DNA of 64,000 nt from Pseudogracilibacillus auburnensis (GCF_003201975.1 NZ_QJJQ01000010.1:62001-126000); one strand, 5' to 3'; positions 53,576 to 62,712 are shown, counted from the first letter of the stretch. Program-made: numbers and translations. Notes: generated by a model from the sequence alone, not told the origin.

Positions 53576-54154
53576 ATGGCAAAACCAAATGTCATTCAGA
53601 AAACAGATTTAGTTCAATATGCAAAACAATGTTTAGCTGAAAAAGGGATAGAAAACTTTACACTAAGAGCTGTTGCTGAAAAAGCTGGAGTTGCACAAGG
53701 AACGGTATATTATCATTTTCGGACGAAAGAACAATTAGTATTGGAAATGTTACAAGATATTTGTGATACATCATGGGGTAATTTATCAGAAGGGGAACAT
53801 TTTGATATAAAGCAAGCACTAGAATCAGCGAAAAGCCGTTGTCATTTTGACTCCTATTTTCATAAATTGCTTTTCACCCTGACTGTCTCTAGTTTTACTA
53901 ATGAAAAAATAAGAAAACAATTGGTACAAATGTTTGATAAAGAAAACAAATCATTATCACAAAATATGAAAAAACAATGGAGCTCTTCACCTATAAGGGG
54001 CGTTTCTTTCGATACTTGGGGTATTGTAATGAATGCAATTATTGACGGAATTGCTCTACAAGCTCTGGTTTCGAAGGACTTTCCGATTGATAAAACGTAT
54101 GAAGAGCTTGAACATTTATTTATCGGCTTAAGTGAAATGGAGGGAGGAAATTGA
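53576..54154 (+). CDS. TetR-family regulator
   Basis: The 192-residue protein has a clear N-terminal helix-turn-helix (FTLRAVAEKAGVAQGTVYYHFRTKEQLVLEML) and a helical C-terminal domain. ATG at 53576 follows AAAGGAG by 8 nt; a GTG at 53567 overlaps that site. It overlaps the next gene by 4 bp, so they are translationally coupled and the membrane protein is probably its regulatory target. Confidence 0.85.
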   Translation: MAKPNVIQKTDLVQYAKQCLAEKGIENFTLRAVAEKAGVAQGTVYYHFRTKEQLVLEMLQDICDTSWGNLSEGEHFDIKQALESAKSRCHFDSYFHKLLFTLTVSSFTNEKIRKQLVQMFDKENKSLSQNMKKQWSSSPIRGVSFDTWGIVMNAIIDGIALQALVSKDFPIDKTYEELEHLFIGLSEMEGGN

Positions 54155-54552
54155 AAAGCTATTTATTTACACTTAGCTGGGGTGTTGTTGTTTGGCTGTG
54201 TGCCATTTTGTTTTTCAGATTCTTTGGTGAATATATACTGTTTCAACCAGGTTCAAGTACTTTTATCATTAGCATTACGTTATTGATAACTGTTACAGGG
54301 TGTTTGCTATATATTATTACTTTACTCTATATGCGTTTTGATCCCTCTAATTATGCACCACTTAAATTGGGAGTAATGGGAACATGTATTGGATTATTGT
54401 TAGATGCATTTTCATTATCGCTTTATCCGATCGTCTTTCCAGCATTGAACGATTCCCAAATTATTGCTTTTACTGTTTGGATGTCAGCTGCTTATGCTTT
54501 ATATTTAATGATTCCAGCATTAATGAACATTAGAAAACTTGGCGTTCGCTAA
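54151..54552 (+). CDS. DUF5367-like four-helix membrane protein
   Basis: The 133-residue protein has four predicted membrane helices and begins with TTG (MKSYLFTLSWGVVVWL) inside the end of the TetR gene after GGAGG. It resembles DUF5367 proteins, which have no assigned function and often sit next to TetR regulators. The last seven codons (RKLGVR-stop) lie inside a copy of the dispersed repeat (AGAAAACTTGGCGTTCGC), so the present C-terminus may have been created by repeat insertion. Confidence 0.7.
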   Translation: MKSYLFTLSWGVVVWLCAILFFRFFGEYILFQPGSSTFIISITLLITVTGCLLYIITLLYMRFDPSNYAPLKLGVMGTCIGLLLDAFSLSLYPIVFPALNDSQIIAFTVWMSAAYALYLMIPALMNIRKLGVR

Positions 54553-54600
54553 GCCTTTACAAGTGATTGCCTTCGTAGCACTTATGCCAAGCTAGTTTTA
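54532..54600. repeat. short copy of the dispersed repeat, overlapping a gene end
   Basis: AGAAAACTTGGCGTTCGCTA, GTGATTGCCTTCGTAGCACT and TATGCC match the family at 37353, 39504 and 43714. The left 21 bp are within the DUF5367-like coding sequence. Confidence 0.6.
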
Positions 54601-54870
54601 AACTTTTGTATAAAAATATATCTATTTTCATGATAGGTGGTAACCCTTGGAGCAGTGCCATGTTAAAAAGGTATCAACAGGAAAAGTAGAATGAAGGAGA
54701 CTTTCTGGAAAAAGTCTATGTATAAATAGTTATCCAAAGTGTGGCAAGATCCACCTAATTTTTTGAAAATTATGCCTCATTTAAAGTTTTACATAAAATT
54801 AACGTGACTTCATATCCATCGTTAACTAAACTAAAATTAAGCATATAATTAAGGAGGTTTGATTATTAAA

Positions 54871-55620
54871 ATGTTTGATTTTCTCAGTTCTATCGAAAAT
54901 GGGTGGATGTATATAGTCGGTTTCATCGTTCTAGTCTCTATCTTAGGTACTATCATTCCAATGCGATTATTTTTTAAGAAGGTAGAATCATCATTTGGAG
55001 AAGCATTCGGGGAACCATTAGGTGAATCATTACAAAAGAATGGTGTTAAAACAGTTGGTTTTATTCGTGCCTTTGATCAAACGGGTGTGGAAATTAATAA
55101 CCAACCACAATTAAAATTTACCATCGACCTGCTTAACGAGCAAGATGAACTTGTAAGTGCAAGCTTTAAATCTGTTGTACTTTTAACTGAACTTGCTGAT
55201 CTGGAAGTTGGTGCCCCAATAGCAATTATTTATGATCCACAAAACAGGAATAAAATTGATTTTGACCCATATCCGAATAAAGACGAAATGCAAAGAAAAA
55301 TTGATTTATACGAATCAAAACAACCCGGAAGTATTAGTTATGAAGAACGAAACGAGCTTAGAAAGCAAGGTAAAAGTGACTTAGCAATTGTTAAAAATCT
55401 TCAACTTACTGGGCGCACTTTAGATGAGAAACCTGAAATAACGATCGATGTCGAAATCACAACCCCTTCACAAACGAAAATTGCCGCATCACGTACTTTA
55501 TATTTACAAAAAGAACAACTAAATAATATCCAAATCGGGAAAGTAATTAATATCATTTATATTCCAGGGAAAGAAGAAAACTTTTATATTCAAACAGCAC
55601 TAAGTTCAAATTACTCATAG
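54871..55620 (+). CDS. uncharacterised membrane-anchored protein with internal duplication
   Basis: The 249-residue protein has one N-terminal membrane helix (about 10-32) and a short amphipathic stretch. Two similar beta-rich modules follow: about 60-140 (GFIRAFDQTGVEINNQPQL...EVGAPIAIIYDP) and about 170-245 (AIVKNLQLTGRTLDEKPEI...QIGKVINIIYIP). Each ends in a vGx.I.IIY.P strand. I recognise no named family; the pattern resembles SH3-like repeats of DUF3592-type proteins. The start is uncertain: AAGGAGG is 13 nt before ATG 54871 and nearly touches TTG 54859. Stands alone. Confidence 0.65.
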   Translation: MFDFLSSIENGWMYIVGFIVLVSILGTIIPMRLFFKKVESSFGEAFGEPLGESLQKNGVKTVGFIRAFDQTGVEINNQPQLKFTIDLLNEQDELVSASFKSVVLLTELADLEVGAPIAIIYDPQNRNKIDFDPYPNKDEMQRKIDLYESKQPGSISYEERNELRKQGKSDLAIVKNLQLTGRTLDEKPEITIDVEITTPSQTKIAASRTLYLQKEQLNNIQIGKVINIIYIPGKEENFYIQTALSSNYS

Positions 55621-56021
55621 TTTTTGGAGAAGGGTTCACATTTATATTGCTGTTTTTTAGGAGTATCATCCAGGTAACCTACTTCAGAAATGGCTTACAA
55701 TATGAAAAAAACGTAATATTTTGAAACCCCCAGCATATTTACATACATATTTTTCTTCACCCAATTTTAGGTAAACAACTTAATGTCGATGCTGGGCTTG
55801 CATGTATTTGTGATAAAGCAGTTCAACAGACTTTCAGGTCATTTAAAATTGGTTTTATGAACATCCGAAAAGAATATTTGAGAATATAACAGATTTCAAA
55901 AGTAAAAAAGTAGATGGCACAATGCTATTTTTTACTTTTAAAAGAGCAAAAGAACAACAACGTTAATCATTTCCGTAATAAATATTTCATTTAAAAAGCC
56001 TTTTTCCTTCGGGTAAACCTT
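55621..56021. other. intergenic stretch
   Basis: 400 AT-rich bases between convergent genes. No intact gene, repeat or terminator with a convincing T-run is seen. Confidence 0.4.
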
Positions 56022-56561
56022 TTACCATAAATCTGTACAAGAAGTTGAGATTGCGATCGCCCCCGCATTTAGTGCTGCATGTACTTCCGATTTTTTCTTT
56101 ATAAGACCTCCTGCAATGATAGGGATATCCGTCTTTTCATGAATATCTTGAATTATTTCCGGCATCTTACCAGGTAATACCTCAATATAATCTGCTTTAT
56201 AACGCCCACTAATTTTGACGTTATTTTCTAATGACAAGCTATCCAATAAAAATAAGCGTTGAATAGCAATTAGTTTATGTTTTTTCACTGACTCTACAAC
56301 ACTTCCCCGAGTAGATAAGATACCATCAGGTTTCACCTCTCTAACTAAATATTCAACTCCATATTCATCCGCCTTTAATCCTTGGATTAAGTCTATATGA
56401 ATAAGGACATTTTTGTTTTTCCGTTTTGCATATTGTACAAGACTTTTTAATTGTCCAATTCTCGTTTCTAAAAAGATAATCCATTTGCTTGATGATTCCA
56501 ACGCTTTTTCAAAGTCTTTTATTTGTCGAATGGCTGGTATGATATTGGTTGGCATTTTCAT
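56022..56561 (-). CDS. glpP: glycerol-3-phosphate-responsive antiterminator GlpP
   Basis: GlpP is an RNA-binding, (beta/alpha)-barrel-like protein that, with glycerol-3-phosphate, prevents termination in glp leaders. The 179-residue protein matches along its length: IPAIRQIKDFEKAL, NVLIHIDLIQGL, GILSTRGSVVESVKK, DYIEVLPGKMPEII and IIAGGLIKKKSEV. The ATG follows GGGAGAG. Its gene lies near a glycerophosphodiesterase and a Ugp-like importer, whose leader has a fitting terminator at 61137-61187. Confidence 0.92.
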   Translation of the reverse strand: MKMPTNIIPAIRQIKDFEKALESSSKWIIFLETRIGQLKSLVQYAKRKNKNVLIHIDLIQGLKADEYGVEYLVREVKPDGILSTRGSVVESVKKHKLIAIQRLFLLDSLSLENNVKISGRYKADYIEVLPGKMPEIIQDIHEKTDIPIIAGGLIKKKSEVHAALNAGAIAISTSCTDLW

Positions 56562-56673
56562 AGCAATCTCTCCCTGTTTTAATTTTATCTATGTACATCG
56601 AGCTCATTTTAAGTAAAAACATAATTGTTCTTCATTTCCAATATAGCAAAGATTTATACGATATCCAAATATT

Positions 56674-56746
56674 AGAAAAACCGGCATTCACCATGCCTTT
56701 TATGTGAATACCTTCGTTGCACTATGCAGCAAGTCTGCTAAAAAAA
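56674..56746. repeat. short copy of the dispersed repeat
   Basis: AGAAAAACCGGCATTCACCA, GTGAATACCTTCGTTGCACT and TCTGCTAAAAAAATG match the ends of the family at 43714-43893, with the centre missing. Confidence 0.55.
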
Positions 56747-56779
56747 TGAAACAAGGAGCATTTTAACTATTTATTCTCA

Positions 56780-57715
56780 TTACTCTTCCTTCTTTAGATA
56801 AGTAGTTTCTTCAATTACTTCTTTTAACCGATCAGGATAATTAGTGAACATACCTGTTACTCCCCAATTAATAAGTCTTTCCATATCTTCTTTCTTATTT
56901 ACTGTATACGGATGAAGGAGTAAACCTGCATCGCGAATGTTATGAACAAAAGGTTCAGACAATGACTGATAGTTAGGGCCAATACCAACCGCATAGCTTC
57001 TGATTTTGTCGATTTGTTTTTGGGATAATCGTGCATGATGGTTAAAACTAATTAATTGAATTAGTGGGATAGAAGGATCTAGTTCATGAAGCTCCCTTAA
57101 ACTATCTTCACTAAATGACTGTATGATTACTTTCCCCCTTGGAACGTCTTCCCCTAATAGATCATACTTATTTAATGTTTCTACTAATTGATTTACCATT
57201 TCGGGATATTCTTCAGGTCTTTTCGTTTCAATATAGTAATTAGAATTGGTACCAAAATGTTCAAATATTTCTTCTAAAGTTGGAATGGTTGCATTTTTGA
57301 AAACGGATTGCGCTAAATCGGGGTTTTCTTCGTTAAACCAGCTACCCGCATCTAAAATACGTATTTCTTCGTACAATAAATCCTTTACTTCTCCTTCACT
57401 ATTCGTTGTTCGCGATACATCACTATCATGTAAAGCAATCAGTTTCCCATCCTTTGTCATTTGCAAATCTATTTCAATATAATCGCTATGCATTTTCTCC
57501 CCTTCTGCGTACGAATATATCGTGTGTTCAGGGGCATAACCGGAAGCGCCGCGATGAGCAATAATTAATATATTTTCTTCCGATAGTAATGATGGACTCT
57601 TTTCTTTCTGTGAATTGTCCTTTTTAGCATGATTGTCGATATGATGTTTGGATTGATTCATACACCCAAATAAAATAATGATGACTAAATAGATAATCCA
57701 TTTATTCATTTTCAC
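56780..57715 (-). CDS. glycerophosphodiester phosphodiesterase lipoprotein (GlpQ-like)
   Basis: The enzyme splits glycerophosphodiesters to glycerol-3-phosphate plus alcohol. The ~311-residue protein has a lipobox LFGC near the N-terminus, then the GDPD domain: IAHRGASGYAPEHTIYSYAEG (catalytic His, Glu), DYIEIDLQMTKDGKLIALHD (metal Glu/Asp and catalytic His) and YIETKRPEEYPEM. It is exported and membrane-anchored. GTG at 57715 is taken as start, with ATG at 57709 an alternative. Product G3P would feed the neighbouring importer and signal through GlpP. Confidence 0.88.
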   Translation of the reverse strand: MKMNKWIIYLVIIILFGCMNQSKHHIDNHAKKDNSQKEKSPSLLSEENILIIAHRGASGYAPEHTIYSYAEGEKMHSDYIEIDLQMTKDGKLIALHDSDVSRTTNSEGEVKDLLYEEIRILDAGSWFNEENPDLAQSVFKNATIPTLEEIFEHFGTNSNYYIETKRPEEYPEMVNQLVETLNKYDLLGEDVPRGKVIIQSFSEDSLRELHELDPSIPLIQLISFNHHARLSQKQIDKIRSYAVGIGPNYQSLSEPFVHNIRDAGLLLHPYTVNKKEDMERLINWGVTGMFTNYPDRLKEVIEETTYLKKEE

Positions 57716-57763
57716 AAATATCACCTATACTCATTTTAAACCTTTTTTTCTTTTTGACACCTT

Positions 57764-57830
57764 TTAGTTAACTAAAGTTGCACTTATGTGAGTCAAGTTA
57801 TACTTTCTTATCTGTCAAAAAAAAACACCT
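57764..57830. repeat. fragment of the dispersed repeat
   Basis: GTTAACTAAAGTTGCACTTATG followed by TATACTTTCTTATCTGTCAAAAAAA matches the right half of the family. Confidence 0.5.
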
Positions 57831-57942
57831 TTTTATTTTAAGTAAAAGTCTTACTTTTTATGAGTAAGATTTACTTTTTTAGTACATTTGGATAGATGGA
57901 TCAGAAATAAAGACATTAATAACGTATAATAGGAATCTTTAA

Positions 57943-57965
57943 GGGGGCTCGATTAGAGACCCCCC
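57943..57965 (-). terminator. hairpin after the UgpB-like gene
   Basis: GGGGGCTC and GAGACCCCC form a GC-rich stem with a 5-nt loop, 35 bp beyond the binding-protein stop. The T-run on the minus strand is weak. Confidence 0.5.
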
Positions 57966-57999
57966 AAGTACAACTTAAAGTATATTGATTAATTCTTCC

Positions 58000-59340
58000 T
58001 TATTTCAAAGCGTCTGTAATCTTTTTTGCCGCATCATCAATGGCGTCTTTTGGATCTTTACCTTCGTACATTTCACCAAGTTCTGTTTCAATAATCTTTC
58101 TTGCTTCAGGTAACACAGTCGTTAATGCACCTTGAGTTGCTGGGCTGACTTCCGTGTTCTCTAACTGAGTCACTGCAACTTTAAATTGTGGATATTCTTC
58201 ATAAATATTTTTTAATACTTCTTCCTCGTATGCAGCTGGAGTGATTGGGAAATATCCAGTAGCAGCTGCCCACTCTGCCTGAACTTCTGGTTGTGTTGTA
58301 AATTTAACAAATTCCCAAGCAGCCTTCTGTTGATCTTCAGATACTTGATTTGTAATCCATAAGGAAGCACCACCAACCACTAGTCCCTGTGGGTCCATTC
58401 CATCTGCAACTGGAAAAGGTGCTGAGCCTACTTCAAATGAAGAGTTTTTAATTACTTCAGCAGTATTTGCGGTTGAGTCAAAATACATCCCAACTTGTTC
58501 GGCAAAGAATGGACCTCGCGGATCATCCCAGTTACTTCCGTAGTTTGTAAAGGTCTCTGCTTTATTCATTTCATCAAGCCAAGTAAAAATATTTACACCA
58601 GCTTCCGAGTTCACTAAAGCCTCTGTCGCCTCTCCACCACGTCCATTATCATTATCTAAATATAATGCACCTTGATTCGCTAATAATTGTTCCACAAACC
58701 AGCCAATCGTTGCCATTGTAAATCCATAATTTCCATCTGTTGATAGTTTTTCAGCAGCTTCTTTCACTTCACTAAATGTTTTCGGAGGGTTTTCGGGATC
58801 TAATCCGGCCGCTTCAAACTTATCTTTATTGTAAAACATTACAGCATTCGATGTATTAAATGGCATGGAATACAATTGATCATCTAAAGTGTAATAAGAT
58901 AAAATATTCGACTCTAACACCGATACATCAAAGTCTTCTTCATCAATAAACTCTTGCATTGGAGTAATAAATCCACTTTCACTCATATATTTCGTTCCAA
59001 TTTCAAATACTTGTACGATTGCCGGTGCTTCACTAGATCCACCAACAGCACGTAATTTATTTAACGAATCATCATAACTTCCTTGATAAATTGCCTCGAC
59101 TTCAACAGTATCAGACTGTTCATTAAATTTATTGACAATATCTTCAAGCGCTTGCCCATTATCTCCACTCATTGCATGCCAAAAAGCAATCTCTACTTTT
59201 TCTGCGGGCTCTGTATTTTCACTAGCATCATCGCCATTATCTGACGTCGCTTCCTCCTCATCATTGTTTCCACCGCCACAAGCAATAAGCCCTATTAAGA
59301 CGATTAAAGCTAAAAACAAACTACTAATGAACTTTTTCAT
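58000..59340 (-). CDS. ABC substrate-binding lipoprotein, UgpB-like
   Basis: The 446-residue lipoprotein has lipobox LIAC (C21), an acidic linker, and an extracellular solute-binding type 1 fold (VEIAFWHAMSGDNGQAL, MPFNTSNAVMFYNKDKFEAAGLDP). Its length and the FWHAM opening are typical of UgpB, the glycerol-3-phosphate/glycerophosphodiester-binding protein. It is third in the operon after both permeases. The nearby GlpQ-like enzyme and GlpP support this substrate. Confidence 0.8.
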   Translation of the reverse strand: MKKFISSLFLALIVLIGLIACGGGNNDEEEATSDNGDDASENTEPAEKVEIAFWHAMSGDNGQALEDIVNKFNEQSDTVEVEAIYQGSYDDSLNKLRAVGGSSEAPAIVQVFEIGTKYMSESGFITPMQEFIDEEDFDVSVLESNILSYYTLDDQLYSMPFNTSNAVMFYNKDKFEAAGLDPENPPKTFSEVKEAAEKLSTDGNYGFTMATIGWFVEQLLANQGALYLDNDNGRGGEATEALVNSEAGVNIFTWLDEMNKAETFTNYGSNWDDPRGPFFAEQVGMYFDSTANTAEVIKNSSFEVGSAPFPVADGMDPQGLVVGGASLWITNQVSEDQQKAAWEFVKFTTQPEVQAEWAAATGYFPITPAAYEEEVLKNIYEEYPQFKVAVTQLENTEVSPATQGALTTVLPEARKIIETELGEMYEGKDPKDAIDDAAKKITDALK

Positions 59341-59359
59341 GCTTTTTTCCCCTCTCCTA

Positions 59360-60175
59360 TTATCCTTTTACCGCTCCAGCAGTTAAGCCTTCACGGATAT
59401 ATTTTATTCCTACAAATAAAAGCATTAATGTAGGAAGTAAAATCGAAACAACACCAGCCATTACTAGATTCCACGATGATGAGCTTTCATTTGCAATTAA
59501 CCTTTTAAGCCCAATCTGAACCGGTCTTACCGTATCGTCGTTCGTTACTAATAGTGGCCACAAATACATATTCCACGTTGTTAAAAATCCATAAATCCCC
59601 AAAGCACTTAAAGACGATTTCGATAATGGAAGGACAAATTTCCAATAAAAACGAAATCTTGAGCAACCATCCACTTGTGCTGATTCCCATAACTCTTTAG
59701 GAATCGTTAGGAAATGTTGTCTTAATAAAAATACACCAAATGGTAAAGCGAAATGTGGGAATGTCAGCCCCATATATGTATTCACCCACCCTAACTTCAA
59801 AACAGTTAAAAAGTTAGGAATAATCGTTGCTTCCCATGGAATAAGCATGGTAGATAAAAATAAGAAAAAGATTAAATTTCTACCTTTAAAAGGGATGAAA
59901 GCAAATGCATATGCTGATAAACTACAGACAATTAATTGACCAACCATGACGATAAATGACATCCAAAAACTTACGGTTAAATAATGTAGTAATGGGATAC
60001 TATTAAAAACTTCTTTATATGCATCAAAACTAATAGATGATGGTAGTAGTTTCCCTGCATAAATTTCTTGTGGTTGCATAAAACTTGCTGAAATAGCATA
60101 CAAAATGGGAAAAAATAAAACTAAAGCCGATATAGATAATAAAAAATAAAAAAATGTTTTTCTGATCATTGTCAT
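59360..60175 (-). CDS. ABC transporter permease, UgpE/MalG type
   Basis: The 271-residue protein has about six membrane helices and the EAA loop KELWESAQVDGCSRFRFYWKFVLP near residues 158-181. Its start overlaps the stop of the first permease by 4 bp. It pairs with UgpA-like permease; no ATPase gene adjoins, so an MsmX-type shared ATPase is expected. Confidence 0.85.
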   Translation of the reverse strand: MTMIRKTFFYFLLSISALVLFFPILYAISASFMQPQEIYAGKLLPSSISFDAYKEVFNSIPLLHYLTVSFWMSFIVMVGQLIVCSLSAYAFAFIPFKGRNLIFFLFLSTMLIPWEATIIPNFLTVLKLGWVNTYMGLTFPHFALPFGVFLLRQHFLTIPKELWESAQVDGCSRFRFYWKFVLPLSKSSLSALGIYGFLTTWNMYLWPLLVTNDDTVRPVQIGLKRLIANESSSSWNLVMAGVVSILLPTLMLLFVGIKYIREGLTAGAVKG

Positions 60176-61086
60176 TGATAGTGCACCTTCTTTTCTCCTA
60201 CGCTAAATTGAATGATTGTCACAATCAAAATAATGACAAATAGAATAATAGCTTGTGCACTTGCATACCCAAAGTTACCAAATGAAAAAGCTTGTTGGTA
60301 AATAGAGTAAACAATTATGTTCGTTGAACCCGCTGGACCCCCACCTGTTAAAATGTCGATCTGCCCAAATGTTTGAAAAGAACCGATTACTGCAATAATC
60401 GTTACGAAAAATAACACTGGCGACAATAATGGTATCGTAATTTTAAATAATCGAGACCAATACCCCGCTCCATCCATTTCAGCACTTTCATACAATTCTC
60501 CTGAAATATTTTGTAACCCACCAAGCAATATAATGAAATTAATTCCTAGATGCATCCAAACAGTCGTTAAAGCGACTGAGAAAAGTGCCCATTTAGAATT
60601 CGTCAACCAATCAATACTATCGATTCCAACAAACCCTAAAATACTATTTAATATCCCTAGTGATGGATGGAATAAAAACAGAAATATGGTGGCTCCTGCT
60701 GCAACTGAGACTCCTAATGTTGAAGAAAAAACGGTTCTAAAAAACCCTATCCCTTTTAGTTTTTCACTTGCAATAATGGCTAAAAATAACGAGATAATAA
60801 TTTCAGCTGGTACTGTATATAAGACAAATAAAAACGTCGCTACCATACTTTTTCTAAACTCTTCAGATTGAAACAGAGATTGATAATGTTCCATTCCGAC
60901 AAATTCATTGACTACTCCTCCACCTCCAACTTCGTAAAAGCTAAAATAAAGAGTTTTTACAATTGGATAAAATAAAAAAACAACTAATAAAATAAGTGCC
61001 GGAAGTAGATAGATCATGCCAGTGCCAAAAAGTCTTACTTGATTATGGTTACCTGACCTTTTTTGCTTTCTTTTCATTTTTGCCAA
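60172..61086 (-). CDS. ABC transporter permease, UgpA/MalF type
   Basis: The 304-residue protein has a short cytoplasmic basic start (KMKRKQKRSGN), about six membrane helices and the EAA loop SGELYESAEMDGAGYWSRLFKITIP. TTG at 61086 is used because AAGGGG lies 10 nt upstream; codons before it fall in the leader hairpin. First gene of the importer operon, preceded by a leader with a terminator that GlpP could control. Confidence 0.82.
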   Translation of the reverse strand: MAKMKRKQKRSGNHNQVRLFGTGMIYLLPALILLVVFLFYPIVKTLYFSFYEVGGGGVVNEFVGMEHYQSLFQSEEFRKSMVATFLFVLYTVPAEIIISLFLAIIASEKLKGIGFFRTVFSSTLGVSVAAGATIFLFLFHPSLGILNSILGFVGIDSIDWLTNSKWALFSVALTTVWMHLGINFIILLGGLQNISGELYESAEMDGAGYWSRLFKITIPLLSPVLFFVTIIAVIGSFQTFGQIDILTGGGPAGSTNIIVYSIYQQAFSFGNFGYASAQAIILFVIILIVTIIQFSVGEKKVHYQ

Positions 61087-61136
61087 GATGATAGCACCCC
61101 TTAAACAGTATTTGTACAATTTAATGAAAAAGAAAA

Positions 61137-61187
61137 ATCCACAAAAATGATGCTTAACCAAGTAGTTAGGCCTATTTTTTTGTGGAT
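61137..61187 (-). promoter_or_regulatory. leader terminator, probable GlpP-dependent antitermination site
   Basis: On the minus strand ATCCACAAAAA and TTTTTGTGGAT form a perfect 11-bp stem with a 29-nt loop, followed by TTTTCTTTTTC: an intrinsic terminator located between the promoter and the first importer gene. Immediately upstream of it lies TATGGAGAAGCGGAGATCC (61184-61203), a purine-rich segment overlapping the stem foot. B. subtilis glp leaders have this design, with GlpP acting at the inverted repeat. A glpP gene lies 4.6 kb away. Confidence 0.6.
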
Positions 61188-61225
61188 CTCCGCTTCTCCA
61201 TACATTATATTAACTTGTACCATTT

Positions 61226-61254
61226 ATTTAACCAAATATTGAAATTATTGTCAA
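61226..61254 (-). promoter_or_regulatory. promoter of the Ugp-like operon
   Basis: TTGACA (61249-61254), a 17-bp spacer and TTAAAT (61226-61231) on the minus strand lie just upstream of the leader terminator. Confidence 0.5.
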
Positions 61255-61444
61255 CATCGCAATAATTTAGTAAAGTGCCAATAAATTGATAATGATATAG
61301 ATCTCTTCATTTTGTCCTAATGTTATGACGTATGTTCAATCTAAATTACATACTAACAGACAGAACATAACAGTCAACAGTTGCTTGATGCTTTTAACAT
61401 TCTTTTTACATTGTTGGTGTTTTATTATGATAAACATGAATGAG

Positions 61445-61482
61445 GAAAACCTGGTGGACCTCAAAAGTCTCATCAGGTTTTC
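61445..61482 (-). terminator. terminator of the dehydrogenase gene
   Basis: GAAAACCTG and CAGGTTTTC pair, with partial pairing inside, 19 bp after the minus-strand stop. The 3' arm ends in TTTTCC. Confidence 0.65.
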
Positions 61483-61500
61483 TTTACCATTTATATGTTT

Positions 61501-62712
61501 TTACGTTAATGCCCCATGTGGATCAATCACATATTTTTTCGATGCACCTTGATCAAAATCTTTATATCCTTGAGGTGCTTCATCTAGTGAAATTACAGTT
61601 GCATTCACTACTTCTGCAATAGTTGCTTTTCCACTCAAAATTGCCTTCATTAAATCACGGTGGTATTTCATGGTTGGGCTTTGTCCTGTAACAAAATGAT
61701 GTGCCTTTGCCCAGCCAAGTCCAAGCCTAATGCTTAGTGATCCAATTTTAGCCGCATCATCCACTGCACCAGGATCTTCCGTTACATATAGTCCCGGAAT
61801 CCCTAAGCTTCCACCTGCTTGGACAACATCCATCATCGTGTTTAAAACAACAGCTGGCGATTCTTCATGGTCTGTACCATGCTGATAGGCTTCAAATCCG
61901 ACCGCATCAATCGCACAGTCCACTTCAGGAATACCTAAAATTTGTTCAATTTGTTCTCCAGCATCATCATGATCCATTAAATTAATTGTTTCACACCCGA
62001 AGCTTCTTGCTTGTGCTAACCGTTCTTCTTTTAAATCCCCAACAATAACAACAGATGCTCCAAGCAACTGGCATGCATGTGCAGCAGCAAGTCCAACTGG
62101 TCCAGCACCAGCGACATACACAGTCGATCCGACACCAACACCAGCACTTACCGCACCATGATATCCAGTTGGGAAAATATCGGATAGCATTGTCAAATCA
62201 AGAATTTTTTCCATTGCTTGATCTTTATCAGGGAATTTCAATAAATTAAAATCCGCATAAGGAACCATTACATATTCGGATTGTCCACCAACCCATCCAC
62301 CCATATCTACATAACCGTATGCTCCTCCTGGCCGTTCTGGGTTTACATTTAAACAAATATGTGTGTCTTGTCGTCTACAAGTAATACAGCGACCACAAGC
62401 AACATTGAATGGAACTGAAACGAGATCTCCTTTTTCTAAAAACTCCACATCACGACCGACTTCAATAACTTCTCCCGTAATTTCATGTCCTAACACTAAT
62501 CCTTCGGGAGCGGTTGTTCTTCCGCGTACCATATGCTGGTCACTACCACAAATATTTGTTACGAGAACTTTTAAGATAACACCATGTTCACACTTTCGAC
62601 CGACATTACTTTTTGGAACTCCAGGTCCCTCACGCAAAACTAAATCTGGAAAACTAATATCTCGAACTTCTACACTTCCTGGACCTGTATACACAACTCC
62701 ACGATTTGTCAT
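61501..62712 (-). CDS. zinc-dependent alcohol dehydrogenase, glutathione-independent formaldehyde dehydrogenase type
   Basis: The 403-residue protein has the catalytic-zinc residues C (ICGSDQH) and H-E (LGHEITGE), the structural-zinc cysteines in CGRCITCRRQDTHIC, and the NAD loop AGAGPVGLAAA. The length (about 400) and the SVPFNVACGRC and GYVDMGGWVGGQSEYVMVPYAD segments match the FdhA-type dehydrogenases rather than ordinary 340-residue ADHs. FdhA dismutates or oxidises formaldehyde with bound NAD. ATG follows AAGGAGG. Monocistronic. Confidence 0.85.
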   Translation of the reverse strand: MTNRGVVYTGPGSVEVRDISFPDLVLREGPGVPKSNVGRKCEHGVILKVLVTNICGSDQHMVRGRTTAPEGLVLGHEITGEVIEVGRDVEFLEKGDLVSVPFNVACGRCITCRRQDTHICLNVNPERPGGAYGYVDMGGWVGGQSEYVMVPYADFNLLKFPDKDQAMEKILDLTMLSDIFPTGYHGAVSAGVGVGSTVYVAGAGPVGLAAAHACQLLGASVVIVGDLKEERLAQARSFGCETINLMDHDDAGEQIEQILGIPEVDCAIDAVGFEAYQHGTDHEESPAVVLNTMMDVVQAGGSLGIPGLYVTEDPGAVDDAAKIGSLSIRLGLGWAKAHHFVTGQSPTMKYHRDLMKAILSGKATIAEVVNATVISLDEAPQGYKDFDQGASKKYVIDPHGALT

